Of a stretch of DNA of 64,000 bases, positions 1 through 8,389 are shown one piece after another. Under the pieces are notes generated by a model, which was not told where the DNA came from, made no database searches, and worked only from the letters and a program-made list of their open reading frames with translations. Position numbers and translations under genes: made by a program. The DNA is from JAFKFI01 sp963795435 (GTDB lineage Bacteria > Pseudomonadota > Alphaproteobacteria > Acetobacterales > Acetobacteraceae), in contig CAWCHV010000007.1 of the NCBI GenBank assembly GCA_963795435.1, forward strand, positions 372,001 to 436,000, given 5' to 3'. Position 1 is the stretch's first letter; every line of letters starts with the position of its first letter.

Positions 1-963
1 TCCTGCGGCACCTACGCGAAGATCGTCGAGCGGGTCTCGACCGTGTGGATGTCGCTTTCGGGCATCTTCAATTCCCATCTCATCATGTCCTCCGCGGTGC
101 AGCGCTTCGGCACCGAGGCGCAGCGGCGGGAATTCCTGCCCCGCTTCGCGTCCGGCACGATGCGCGGCGGGCTGGCGCTGACCGAGCCGGATTGCGGCAC
201 GGATTTGCAGGCGATCCGCACGGCCGCGCGCCGCGACGGCGACCACTACGTCATCGACGGCGTGAAGACCTGGATCTCGAACGGCATCCACGGCCAATGC
301 TTCGCGCTGCTGGTCAAGACGGATCCGTTGATCCAGCCGCGCCATCGCGGCATGAGCCTGTTCCTCGCCGAGAAAGGCCCCGGCTTCACGGTGAGCCGCA
401 AACTGGAAAAGCTCGGCTACAAGGGCATCGATTCCGCCGAATTGGTGTTCGACAATTACGTGATCCCGGCGGACCGGCTGATCGGCGGCGAGGAGGGGCG
501 CGGCTTGCAGCACGCGCTCGGCGGATTGGAACTCGGCCGCATCAACGTCGCCGCCCGCGGCGTCGGCGTTTCGCAGGCGGCGCTGAACGAGGCTGTGTCC
601 TATAGCCAGCTGCGGAAAACCTTCGGCAAGCCGATCTGCCAGCACCAGGCAATCCAGATCAAGCTGGCGGACATGGCGACGCAGGTGCAGGCCGCGCGCC
701 TGCTGGTGGAGAGTGCGGCGCGGGCCTATGACAGCGGCGAGCGGTGCGACATGGAGGCGGGCATGGCCAAGCTGTTCGCCACCGAGGCGGCGGTCAATGT
801 CAGCCTGGAATCCATGCGGATCCACGGCGGCTACGGCTACTCGAAGGAGTTCACCGTCGAGCGGCTGTATCGCGACGCGCCGCTGTTGGTGATCGGCGAA
901 GGCACCAACGAGTTGCAACGCATCATCATCGCCCGCCATCTCATTGAACGGAACCCGGTGTGA
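1..963 (+). CDS. acyl-CoA dehydrogenase, 5' end outside window
   Basis: FAD-dependent alpha,beta-dehydrogenation of an acyl-CoA thioester. The reading frame is already open at base 1, so the N-terminal region (probably 70-80 residues) lies upstream; about 320 residues are visible. The middle domain shows the TEPDCGTD flavin-binding segment. The C-terminal helical domain shows RKTFGKPICQHQAIQ and the GGYGYSKEFTVERLYRDA stretch. GEGTNELQ near the end carries the family's usual catalytic glutamate. The TGA stop at 961-963 overlaps the GTG start of the CoA-transferase gene (960), so translation is probably coupled. The pair suggests that an acid is activated by CoA transfer and then dehydrogenated; the substrate is not readable from sequence. 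Confidence 0.93.
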   Translation, partial: SCGTYAKIVERVSTVWMSLSGIFNSHLIMSSAVQRFGTEAQRREFLPRFASGTMRGGLALTEPDCGTDLQAIRTAARRDGDHYVIDGVKTWISNGIHGQCFALLVKTDPLIQPRHRGMSLFLAEKGPGFTVSRKLEKLGYKGIDSAELVFDNYVIPADRLIGGEEGRGLQHALGGLELGRINVAARGVGVSQAALNEAVSYSQLRKTFGKPICQHQAIQIKLADMATQVQAARLLVESAARAYDSGERCDMEAGMAKLFATEAAVNVSLESMRIHGGYGYSKEFTVERLYRDAPLLVIGEGTNELQRIIIARHLIERNPV

Positions 964-2148
964 GCGGTCCGCTCTCCGGACTGCGCATCATCGCCTTCGA
1001 GCAATACGGCGCCGGTCCGTACGGCTCCATGCAGCTTGCCGATCTCGGCGCTGAGGTGATCAAGATCGAGAACCCAAATGACGGCGGCGACATGGCACGC
1101 CGCGTCGGTCCATTTTTTCTCGACCGCGACGACAGCGAGTTCTTCCACAGTTTCAACCGCAACAAGCGAAGCGTCACTCTCGATCTGAAGCAGCCCGGCG
1201 CGCACGACGTGCTGCACGCGCTGGTGCGGCGCGCGGACGGCGTCATGGACAATCTGCGCGGCGACCTTCCGGCCAAGCTCGGCCTGACCTATGAGGCTCT
1301 GGCGCCGGCCAACCCGAAGATCGTCTGCGCGCATCTTTCCGCGTACGGCCGCACCGGATCGCGCGCGTCCTGGCCGGGCTACGACTACCTGATGCAGGCC
1401 GAGGCCGGATATCTCTCGCTGACCGGCGAGCCGGACGGTCCCCCTTCCCGCATGGGCCTGTCGATCGTGGATTTGATGACCGGGCTGTTCGCCGCCTTCG
1501 GGCTGGTCTCCGGCATCCTCGAAGCCCGCGGCAGCGGCGTCGGGCGCGACGTGGATGTGAGCCTGTTCGACACCGCCTTGCAGAACCTGAACTATCTCGG
1601 CACGTGGTTCCTCAACAGCGGCCATGTGCAGGGCCGCGAACCGCGCTCGGCGCATCCTTCGCTGGTGCCGAGTTCAGCTCTACCGCACGCGCGACGGCTT
1701 CATCTTCATCATGTGCAACAAGGAGAAGTTCTGGCCGATCCTGTGCGAACGCATCGGTCGGCCCGAATGGGCGGAGGATGCGCGTTTCCGCTCGTTCAAG
1801 GAGCGCCTGGCGAACCGCGCGCTGCTCAACGAGCTGCTCGACGGCGCGCTGTCGACGCGGACAACCGCCGGATGGCTCGAGCACTTCGCCGGCCAGGTCC
1901 CGGCCGCGCCGGTGCACGATTTGCGCGCTGCGTTGGAAAACCCGTTCGTGCGCGAGCAGGATCGGCTTTGGGAGTTCGAGCGGCCCGGTGCGGGACCGGT
2001 GCAGATGATCGCCACGCCCGTGCGGTCCAGCGACGCCTTGCCGAGCAAAGCCGCGCCCGCGCTCGGCGCCGATACCGACGCGGTGCTGCGCGATTGCGGA
2101 TTTTCGGGCGATGACCTGCAACGGCTGCGAGCTGCAAAGGTGATCTGA
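960..2148 (+). pseudogene. family III CoA-transferase (CaiB/BaiF), frameshifted
   Basis: Family III enzymes move CoA between carboxylic acids through an aspartyl-CoA intermediate. The first segment (960 to about 1670, GTG start) has the LSGLRIIAFEQYGAGP N-terminus, the DLGAEVIKIENP motif and VDVSLFDTALQ with the nucleophilic Asp. After HPSLVP the frame jumps by one base near 1671. The homologous continuation VQLYRTRDGFIFIMCNKEK runs in the next frame to TGA 2146-2148. Joined, the product is about 395 residues, the normal family length, so only the indel is abnormal. It is either a sequencing error or a recent inactivation. It lies between the acyl-CoA dehydrogenase and a radical SAM gene that starts 3 bases later. 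Confidence 0.85.
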
Positions 2149-2151
2149 CAC

Positions 2152-3102
2152 ATGGACGCGGTTGTCCACCCTCCGCTCGACCCGGCGAAGTTCCGCGATC
2201 CTGCCGTTACGGCCAGGGGAGAAACGCGCGCAACCGTCGCGCTGAAGTCGCTCGAGACGCTCTGGTTCAACACCGGCACGCTCTGCAACCTCACCTGCCG
2301 GAACTGCTATATCGAATCCTCGCCGCGCAACGACCGGTTGGCCTATCTGACGCTCGCGGAGGTCGTCGCCTATCTCGACGAGATCGCGGCGCGCCGCCTG
2401 CCGACGCGACTGTTCGGCTTCACCGGCGGCGAACCGTGCATGAACCGCGATCTGCCGCACATGCTGGAAGCGGTGCTGTCCCGCGGGCTCGATGCCATTG
2501 TGCTGACCAACGCGATGAAGCCGATGCGCAGGATGGCAGACCGGCTGCTCGCGCTCAACGAACGCTACGGGGCGGCACTCACCATCCGCATCTCGATCGA
2601 CCATTACGGTCCGGAGGTGCACGAGGAAGAGCGCGGCCGGCGTACCTGGCGACCGACGATCGAAGGCTTGCTCTGGCTGGTGCGGAGCGGTTTCAAGGTG
2701 CATGTCGCGGGAAGGCTGCTCTGCGGCGAGTCAGAGGACGTGGTGCGGCACGGGTTCGCGCGCCTGTTCGCGGAACTCGGCGTGCCGATCGACGCGCACG
2801 ATCCGGTCCGGCTGATGCTGTTCCCGGAGATGGACGCCACGCGGGACGTGCCGGAGATCACCACCGCCTGCTGGGGCATCCTGCATCGCGCACCGGACAG
2901 CGTGATGTGCGCCAGCGCGCGCATGGTGGTGAAGCGCAAAGGCGCCGCCGCGCCGTCGATCGTCGCCTGCACCCTCCTGCCCTACGATCCGCAATTCGAG
3001 CTCGGACGAACGCTCGCCGAGGCGAGCGGCGCGGTGGCGCTCAACCATCCGCATTGCGCGTCGTTTTGCGTGCTGGGCGGCGCCTCGTGCAGCCGCAGCT
3101 GA
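2152..3102 (+). CDS. radical SAM protein, function unassigned
   Basis: A 316-residue radical SAM enzyme. The [4Fe-4S] cluster motif is Cys45-x3-Cys49-x2-Cys52 followed by Tyr, and the SAM-binding GGEP motif is at 92-95. Strand-like blocks continue through the TIM-barrel part (TNAMKP, IRISIDHYG). Extra cysteines lie in the C-terminal part, including a cluster in the last 20 residues (HCASFCVLGGASC). They could bind an auxiliary cluster but do not form a recognisable SPASM motif. ATG 2152 starts 3 bases after the CoA-transferase stop, so it is probably co-transcribed. I do not recognise the subfamily. It is convergent with the next gene, 7 bases apart. Confidence 0.85.
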   Translation: MDAVVHPPLDPAKFRDPAVTARGETRATVALKSLETLWFNTGTLCNLTCRNCYIESSPRNDRLAYLTLAEVVAYLDEIAARRLPTRLFGFTGGEPCMNRDLPHMLEAVLSRGLDAIVLTNAMKPMRRMADRLLALNERYGAALTIRISIDHYGPEVHEEERGRRTWRPTIEGLLWLVRSGFKVHVAGRLLCGESEDVVRHGFARLFAELGVPIDAHDPVRLMLFPEMDATRDVPEITTACWGILHRAPDSVMCASARMVVKRKGAAAPSIVACTLLPYDPQFELGRTLAEASGAVALNHPHCASFCVLGGASCSRS

Positions 3103-3109
3103 ACCCGCG

Positions 3110-3514
3110 TCAGGCGAGCGCGAATCTCGGCAATCTCACCTCGTCGGTTGCTCGCTCGAACACCACGTTCACCGCCGCGCCGAGCTTGGCCCGCGTGGCG
3201 TCACCCACGAGATTGCTGACCAGCAGCGGACCTTCCGCGAGACGCACCAGGCACACGCTGTAGGGCAGATCGTCCTTGAACCCGTCCCAGTAGGCGCGAT
3301 GGAATTCCACCCAGGATTCCAATGTGCCGCGACCGCTCGCCGGCTGCCAGCCCTGGTCCTCGCTCAGACAGTTCGGGCACACGGGCGACGGCGGGAAATG
3401 CGCGTCCTTGCAAGCGTTGCAGACCTGGACGGCAAGCCGGCCCTCGCGCGCGTGGTCCCAGAACGGACGATTGAGCGGATCGATCTTGGGTAGCGGCTTC
3501 ACGTAGCTGCTCAT
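3110..3514 (-). CDS. Zn-ribbon/OB-fold DUF35 protein, thiolase partner
   Basis: 134 residues. The N-terminal rubredoxin-like zinc ribbon has two CxxC pairs (CNAC and CPNC, about residues 32-53), followed by an OB-fold domain (GTLESWVEFHRAYWDGF to the C-terminus). DUF35 proteins bind thiolase-fold enzymes and contribute to the acyl-CoA binding site. The gene starts 11 bases after the thiolase-like gene, matching the usual gene pairing. The start is ATG 3514; longer open reading in another frame upstream belongs to the antisense shadow of the thiolase gene. It ends convergently with the radical SAM gene. Confidence 0.88.
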   Translation of the reverse strand: MSSYVKPLPKIDPLNRPFWDHAREGRLAVQVCNACKDAHFPPSPVCPNCLSEDQGWQPASGRGTLESWVEFHRAYWDGFKDDLPYSVCLVRLAEGPLLVSNLVGDATRAKLGAAVNVVFERATDEVRLPRFALA

Positions 3515-3525
3515 GGCCTGCTCCG

Positions 3526-4647
3526 TCACGCCCGGGTGTAGATGATGGTGCGGGTGCAGGGCGTGGCCTGCACATATTGCACGACCTCGCAGCCGGCAAC
3601 CTGTCGCGCGCCGCACTCGCCGCGCAGCTGGCGCACCGCCTCGACGTTGAGCGCCCAGCCCTGCATGTAGGAGTTCGAGAGGTGTCCGCCATCGGTGTTG
3701 GTCGGCAGCTTGCCGCCGAGCTTGAGCGTGCCGCCCTCGACGAATTGTCCTGCCTCGCCCTGCTTGCAGAAACCAAGCCCCTCCAGGCTGAAAAGAACGG
3801 TCGGGCTGAAATTGTCGTACGCCATCAGCGCGCTCACATCGCCTTGCGACACGCCCGCCATCGCGTAGGCCTGCCTGCCCGCTTCGCTCACCGCGTCGTG
3901 CCAGAAATTGATGTCGAAGTTCGAGATCGAGGAGCCGCGAAATTGCTCCCGTGCCCCGAAGCCCGCGATCCGCACCGGCGGCTTGGCGAAATCGCCCGCG
4001 CGCTCGGACAAGGTCAGGATCAGGCACACCGCCCCGTCATTGATGAGACAGTAGTCGAGCAGCCGCAGCGGCAGCACGATCGGCCGCGCCGCCTCGTGAT
4101 CGTCGATGCTGATCGGCTTGGTCATCACCGCGTCGGGGTTGAGACAGGCGTGGTGACGGATGGCGACCGAGACCTCGGCGAGCTGGCGCGTGGTGGTGCC
4201 GTACAGCTCCATGTGACGGCGAAACATCATTGCATGGGCCGCACCCGGCGAGGTCATGCCCCACGGGTCCCACGTGCCGGGGCTTTCGTCGCCGCCGTAG
4301 TTCACCCGGCGCGAGCGGCCGATATTGGCGTACATCAAGGCGACGTGCTTGCAGTGGCCGGCGGCGAGCGCGGTGGCCGCCTCGATGATGCCGATGCCGG
4401 ACATGCGGCCATGCGGCGGCAGGGTCAGCGTCCAGCGCGGGTCGATGCCGAGCACCTCGCCCATGCGCGCGTAGTAGGGGATGCGGCATACCACGAGCCC
4501 ATCAATCTCGTCCTTGGCAATGCCGCAATCCGCCACCGCGTCGCGGAACGCGCGCGCGGCGAGGCCGTACTCGTCGAGTTCGGGAAAGGCGCCGTAGCGC
4601 GTGTTGCCGACGCCGATCACCGAAACCTTGTTCTTCAGCTCCTGCAT
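3526..4647 (-). CDS. thiolase-fold protein lacking the nucleophilic Cys
   Basis: 373 residues of the SCP-x/lipid-transfer thiolase family. The start is ATG 4647 with a GAGGAG ribosome-binding site; longer in-frame reading has no RBS. The fold is recognisable from VSVIGVGNTRYG, AYDNFSPTVLFSLEGLGFC and the C-terminal GGHLSNSYMQGW. Where degradative thiolases have the nucleophilic Cys just before SG, this protein reads HGRMSG (Arg81-Met82). In the Ltp2/DUF35 systems of steroid side-chain degradation, thiolase-like proteins paired with DUF35 act as retro-aldolases. By analogy this pair may be a C-C lyase rather than a thiolase; that is inference. It is the third gene of a minus-strand operon with 10-20 base gaps. 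Confidence 0.85.
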   Translation of the reverse strand: MQELKNKVSVIGVGNTRYGAFPELDEYGLAARAFRDAVADCGIAKDEIDGLVVCRIPYYARMGEVLGIDPRWTLTLPPHGRMSGIGIIEAATALAAGHCKHVALMYANIGRSRRVNYGGDESPGTWDPWGMTSPGAAHAMMFRRHMELYGTTTRQLAEVSVAIRHHACLNPDAVMTKPISIDDHEAARPIVLPLRLLDYCLINDGAVCLILTLSERAGDFAKPPVRIAGFGAREQFRGSSISNFDINFWHDAVSEAGRQAYAMAGVSQGDVSALMAYDNFSPTVLFSLEGLGFCKQGEAGQFVEGGTLKLGGKLPTNTDGGHLSNSYMQGWALNVEAVRQLRGECGARQVAGCEVVQYVQATPCTRTIIYTRA

Positions 4648-4657
4648 GGCATTCTCC

Positions 4658-7261
4658 TCAGATAACGCCATCGGCGGCGAGCGTCCGCACCTCATCCCGC
4701 GACAAGCCGAGCAGATTTGTCAGCACATGCTCGTTGTCCTCGCCGTAGCAGGGCGCCCCGCGGTCGATGATCCCGCCGGCGTAGGGCGGTGTCGCGCTCA
4801 TTTTCATCGACAGCTCGCCGACAGGCCAGCGGCCGATCTTGGTGCCGGTCAGCTCCGTCAGCCATTGCAGCTCGGCGAGTTGCGGGTCGCGATCGCAGCG
4901 ATCCTCCGCGTCCTGGCACACGCCGGCCGGAACGCCCGCCCGTTGCAGACGATCCATGCAGTCACGCGCCTCCTGCGTGCGCGTCCAGGCATTTACCAGC
5001 GCATCCAGTTCGTCCTGATGCGCCAGCCGCGCCTGCAGCGTGGCGAAGCGTGCATCGTGTCGCCATTCCGGGTGTCGGGCGACCTGCACCAGCGCATCCC
5101 ACTCTGTGTCGGTGAAACAAGCGATCGCGATCCACCGGTCTTCGCCCTCACAGCGGAAGGCACCGTGCGGCGCGGCCGGCTTGTAGGGCGAGCGATTGCC
5201 GTAGCGCATCCAAGCGCGTCCGTTCGCCGACCAGTCAAGCACCGGGACGCCGTTGAGGAACAGCCCGGCCTCGCATTGCGATGCATCGATCCACTGGCCC
5301 TCGCCGGTGCGCGCGCGGTGGTGCAGCGCGCCCAAGATGGCGAGCGCGAAGCTGTAGGCGCCCATCCAGTCAAGGAACGAGTAGCCCCAGCCGGCAGGCA
5401 TCGCGGGTTCCGGCAAGCCCGACATGTCCGACGTTCCCGCGAACGACGCCGCCACCGGCCCCACGGTACGCATCCGACCGTACACGCCGTGCGCGCCCAT
5501 GCCGGCCTGCTGCACGTAGATGATGTCCGGCTTGAGGTCGCGCAGCACGTCGTAGCCGAGCCCGAGCCGCTCGAGCACGCTTGGTGAGAAACCCTCGGCG
5601 ACGATGTCGCTGATCTTCACTAGCGATTTCGCGATCGCGAGGCCGCGCGGATCGCGCACGTTGAGCGAGATGCCGCGCTTGCCGGCGTTCTTGTGGTGGA
5701 AATTGCCGCCCATGTCGGGATCGGTGACGCCCGGCAGCGGCCCGGTGGCAAGCTCGCGCGCCGCGCGGCCGCCGACCGGCGCCATTGCCGCCATGCGCGT
5801 GTCAGGGTTCGCCTTCCACTCCACCTTGAGGCTTTCCGCGCCCAGCCCGGTGAGCAGCCGCGTGCCGCCGGCCGAGGCGAGGAACCAGGAGAAATCGAGG
5901 ATGCGGATGCCTTGCAGCGCGAACGGTCTTTTCCGGGCTGACAGGATCGGAGTCACCGGCGCGCGCGGCCGCGCCGCAACGGGCGGGCGCGGCGCCTCGC
6001 CCAGCACCTCCGCCGTGTGCTCGCCGACCAACGGCGCGCGCTTGCCGGATTGCCAGCTGGTGTGCGTGCTGAGCCATTTGCTCGTCGTGTAGCGGAAGGA
6101 GCGGCCAAGTTCGGGGTGCTCGATGTCGGTGTAGGTGTGCCGCCGCAGCCAGTGCTCGTCGAGCGCGTTCTCGTGCGGCTTGCGCAGCGGCGCCCAGAGC
6201 AGCCCGGCGTCCTGCGCCTTCCGCCACGGTACGTTCTCGTAGGTGTGCGCGCGAATGAACCGCTGGATCACCTCGAGCATGTGCGACTTGCCCTCGTCGC
6301 TGCCGGTCGAGCCGGGCACGTTGCGCGCACCGCGCAGATCGACGCTGGCATCGGGCGGCTTGAGATCGGCGGCCATGCCGTATTCGTTGAGGAACGGGAT
6401 GAGGTTCGCGAGCTCGCGCGGGCCGGTACCGTGGGTGATGAACCAGCGCCCGTCCTTGGTGTGCGCGATCACCGGCACGTGCGTCTTGACCTCGGCGGCG
6501 TGCCGGCAGGTGAGCCGGTAGAGCGGCGCCCGGCGCATCACCCAGTGCATCAGGTCGAGCTCGGTGTTCTTCGCCACCGCCTCATGCACCGCGACCGACA
6601 CGTCCTGCCCGTCGCCGCTGTGGTGGCGGTGCAGCAGCGCGGCGACGACACCGACCGCGAGCTGCTCGCCGGCGATGTGATAGGCGTTCCACACCTGCGG
6701 TGCGATCGGCGGTGTGTCGTATTTCATGGCGGGATCGGGGTCGTAGCCGCAATTCATCATCTCGCCGCCGAGTGCGAGATGGATGAGGTCGGAACCCTTG
6801 AAATCCCTCCAAGGGCCGGTGTCGCCGAACGGCGTCATACGCGCTACGATCAGCTTGGGAAAGCGTTGGCCGAGCGCGGCGCGGTCGAGACCGAGTGCGG
6901 CGTTAAGATCGCCGCAGCTGGAATCGAGCAGGATGTCGGCGTTGTCCAGCAGCCGCAGCAGCGCGTCACGCCCGGCCGGCTCTCGCGGTTCGAGCGTGAC
7001 CGAGCGTTTGCCACGATTGTAGTTCCAGAAAAATAGCGAACGTTCGGGGTGTGGTTGGTCGTCGAGGTACGGCCCGATCCGTCGCGTCGGGCTGCCGCCG
7101 GGAGGCTCGATCTTCACCACGTCCGCGCCAAGGCCGGCGAGCAGCAAGCCAGTGTATTCCGCCAACTCGTCCGCGACCTCGATCACCCGCAGGCCGGCGA
7201 GCATTCCCGGCCCGGCGGTGCCGATCATCGCTCCTGGGCCGGTTTTTTCCGCCGCTGGCAT
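4658..7261 (-). CDS. double-domain CaiB/BaiF CoA-transferase
   Basis: 867 residues, twice the normal family length, made of two complete family III CoA-transferase domains. Domain 1 (about 20-415) begins LAGLRVIEVADELAEYTG. Domain 2 (about 448-867) begins LQGIRILDFSWFLASAGG. Domain 2 keeps the nucleophilic Asp659 in GQWIDASQCEA. The equivalent position in domain 1, aligned on the flanking GQ and EA, is Ser222 (GQDVSVAVHEA). Normal enzymes are intertwined homodimers, so the fusion may give a pseudo-heterodimer with one active half. The start is ATG 7261 with a GGAGGAA site; upstream reading overlaps the hydrolase gene and is not used. It lies 19 bases after the hydrolase stop. Confidence 0.88.
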   Translation of the reverse strand: MPAAEKTGPGAMIGTAGPGMLAGLRVIEVADELAEYTGLLLAGLGADVVKIEPPGGSPTRRIGPYLDDQPHPERSLFFWNYNRGKRSVTLEPREPAGRDALLRLLDNADILLDSSCGDLNAALGLDRAALGQRFPKLIVARMTPFGDTGPWRDFKGSDLIHLALGGEMMNCGYDPDPAMKYDTPPIAPQVWNAYHIAGEQLAVGVVAALLHRHHSGDGQDVSVAVHEAVAKNTELDLMHWVMRRAPLYRLTCRHAAEVKTHVPVIAHTKDGRWFITHGTGPRELANLIPFLNEYGMAADLKPPDASVDLRGARNVPGSTGSDEGKSHMLEVIQRFIRAHTYENVPWRKAQDAGLLWAPLRKPHENALDEHWLRRHTYTDIEHPELGRSFRYTTSKWLSTHTSWQSGKRAPLVGEHTAEVLGEAPRPPVAARPRAPVTPILSARKRPFALQGIRILDFSWFLASAGGTRLLTGLGAESLKVEWKANPDTRMAAMAPVGGRAARELATGPLPGVTDPDMGGNFHHKNAGKRGISLNVRDPRGLAIAKSLVKISDIVAEGFSPSVLERLGLGYDVLRDLKPDIIYVQQAGMGAHGVYGRMRTVGPVAASFAGTSDMSGLPEPAMPAGWGYSFLDWMGAYSFALAILGALHHRARTGEGQWIDASQCEAGLFLNGVPVLDWSANGRAWMRYGNRSPYKPAAPHGAFRCEGEDRWIAIACFTDTEWDALVQVARHPEWRHDARFATLQARLAHQDELDALVNAWTRTQEARDCMDRLQRAGVPAGVCQDAEDRCDRDPQLAELQWLTELTGTKIGRWPVGELSMKMSATPPYAGGIIDRGAPCYGEDNEHVLTNLLGLSRDEVRTLAADGVI

Positions 7262-7280
7262 GGCTTCCTCCCGATATTCC

Positions 7281-8138
7281 TCAGCCGGATAGCCGCAGCA
7301 TCTCCAGCAATGTGGCGTTGAATGTCTCGGCGGCCTCGTACGACGTCCAGTGCCCGGCGCCCCGAATGACGCGGAAATCGAGATCGGGGCGGATGCTCCG
7401 AAGCAGCGCCTCGCGCTCGGCGATCCGTGGATAGGCGGGCGCGTCGAACTCACCGTAGATCGCGTTCACCCTCGGCGCGCAAACTCGCGCAAAGGCCTCG
7501 GCGGTGGACATGGAGCGTGACAGCAGTGGTGTGCGCAGCCGGTTGCGCACCGAGTGCCATTCCTGAATCTCCAGCGCGAGGTCGTCGATATGCGTCGGAT
7601 CGTGGATCATCAGCCTGGCGAGATTGATCCGATGACCGGCGGCGCGCTCGGCGCCGATCTTGTCGCGCACCGGCACGAGGTCGAGCGTGCGGGCGCGGCC
7701 GCCGAGCCCGCCCGGCCCGTTCACCGTCAGCGAGCCGACACGTGCGCCGTGCAGCGCGGCGACCAGAGCGCTAATCATCCCGCCGAACGAGAACCCCGCG
7801 ATATGATACGGCGTCTCCGTGCCGATCACCGCGTCGAGACCGTCCGCGACGATCCGCGCGATGCCGTCCTGGGTCGGCGGCGATGGTGCCTGGTCCAACT
7901 CGCCGAGCCCCGGCAGGTCAGGTGCCACGACGCGGAACTGCCGCTCCAGCACAGGGATATTACGGACCCAGTGGCGCCAGGAGCCGTTGCCGCCATGCAG
8001 CAGCGCGAGAACCGGACCGTGCCCCCAGACGTGCCAGACCATGACGCCCTGCCCGCACGGCGTCTCGAACCGCTCGGCGCCGGCCTTGATCCGATCGAGG
8101 ATCGTCTTCGGGTTCCGCGGGGTGAAGCTGTCGGTCAT
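7281..8138 (-). CDS. alpha/beta hydrolase
   Basis: 285 residues. It has the oxyanion-hole motif LLHGGNGSWRHW (about 47-57), the nucleophile elbow GFSFGG with Ser117, a likely catalytic Asp in YGEFDAP and the catalytic His in GAGHWTSYE near the C-terminus. No signal peptide is seen, so it is probably cytoplasmic. It is the first gene of the minus-strand operon leading to the double CoA-transferase, thiolase-like and DUF35 genes, suggesting hydrolysis of an ester, lactone or C-C product in the same catabolic route. The Ser-Asp-His triad alone does not define the substrate. Confidence 0.88.
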   Translation of the reverse strand: MTDSFTPRNPKTILDRIKAGAERFETPCGQGVMVWHVWGHGPVLALLHGGNGSWRHWVRNIPVLERQFRVVAPDLPGLGELDQAPSPPTQDGIARIVADGLDAVIGTETPYHIAGFSFGGMISALVAALHGARVGSLTVNGPGGLGGRARTLDLVPVRDKIGAERAAGHRINLARLMIHDPTHIDDLALEIQEWHSVRNRLRTPLLSRSMSTAEAFARVCAPRVNAIYGEFDAPAYPRIAEREALLRSIRPDLDFRVIRGAGHWTSYEAAETFNATLLEMLRLSG

Positions 8139-8389
8139 CTTGCCTCTTCAGGGCGCGAATGACCGCCGGGGCACGCGCCGGGCGCGGGCTCCAGTCGGTC
8201 ATCGCGGCGGTTGCACGATCTCGCGTCGAGCGCGAACCGTAGAGAGGCAGCGCGCGCACCGTCAAGGGAGGCTGGACGATCCCGCGCGGGCAAGCGATAA
8301 GGCACGCAACGACCAATGCCGCGTCAGCGGAAATAAGAGGCCGAGGGAGATGGAGCAAACCAGGCGGCGCTGGCGCCGGACACACGCGC
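8139..8389. promoter_or_regulatory. divergent intergenic region
   Basis: 251 bases between the minus-strand hydrolase operon and the plus-strand Liv transporter operon. Promoters for both must lie here or within the flanking genes. The only structure I see is a weak 7-bp inverted repeat (ATGACCG at 8159-8165, CGGTCAT at 8196-8202). I cannot assign convincing -35/-10 boxes in this GC-rich stretch. Confidence 0.4.

Noticed and set aside
6017..7036. 339-codon plus-strand frame opposite the double CoA-transferase
   Set aside because: Antisense shadow; the minus-strand protein has full CaiB motifs and a good RBS.
8159..8202. ATGACCG/CGGTCAT inverted repeat between divergent operons
   Set aside because: Only 7 bp with a 30-base gap in GC-rich DNA; not strong enough to call an operator.
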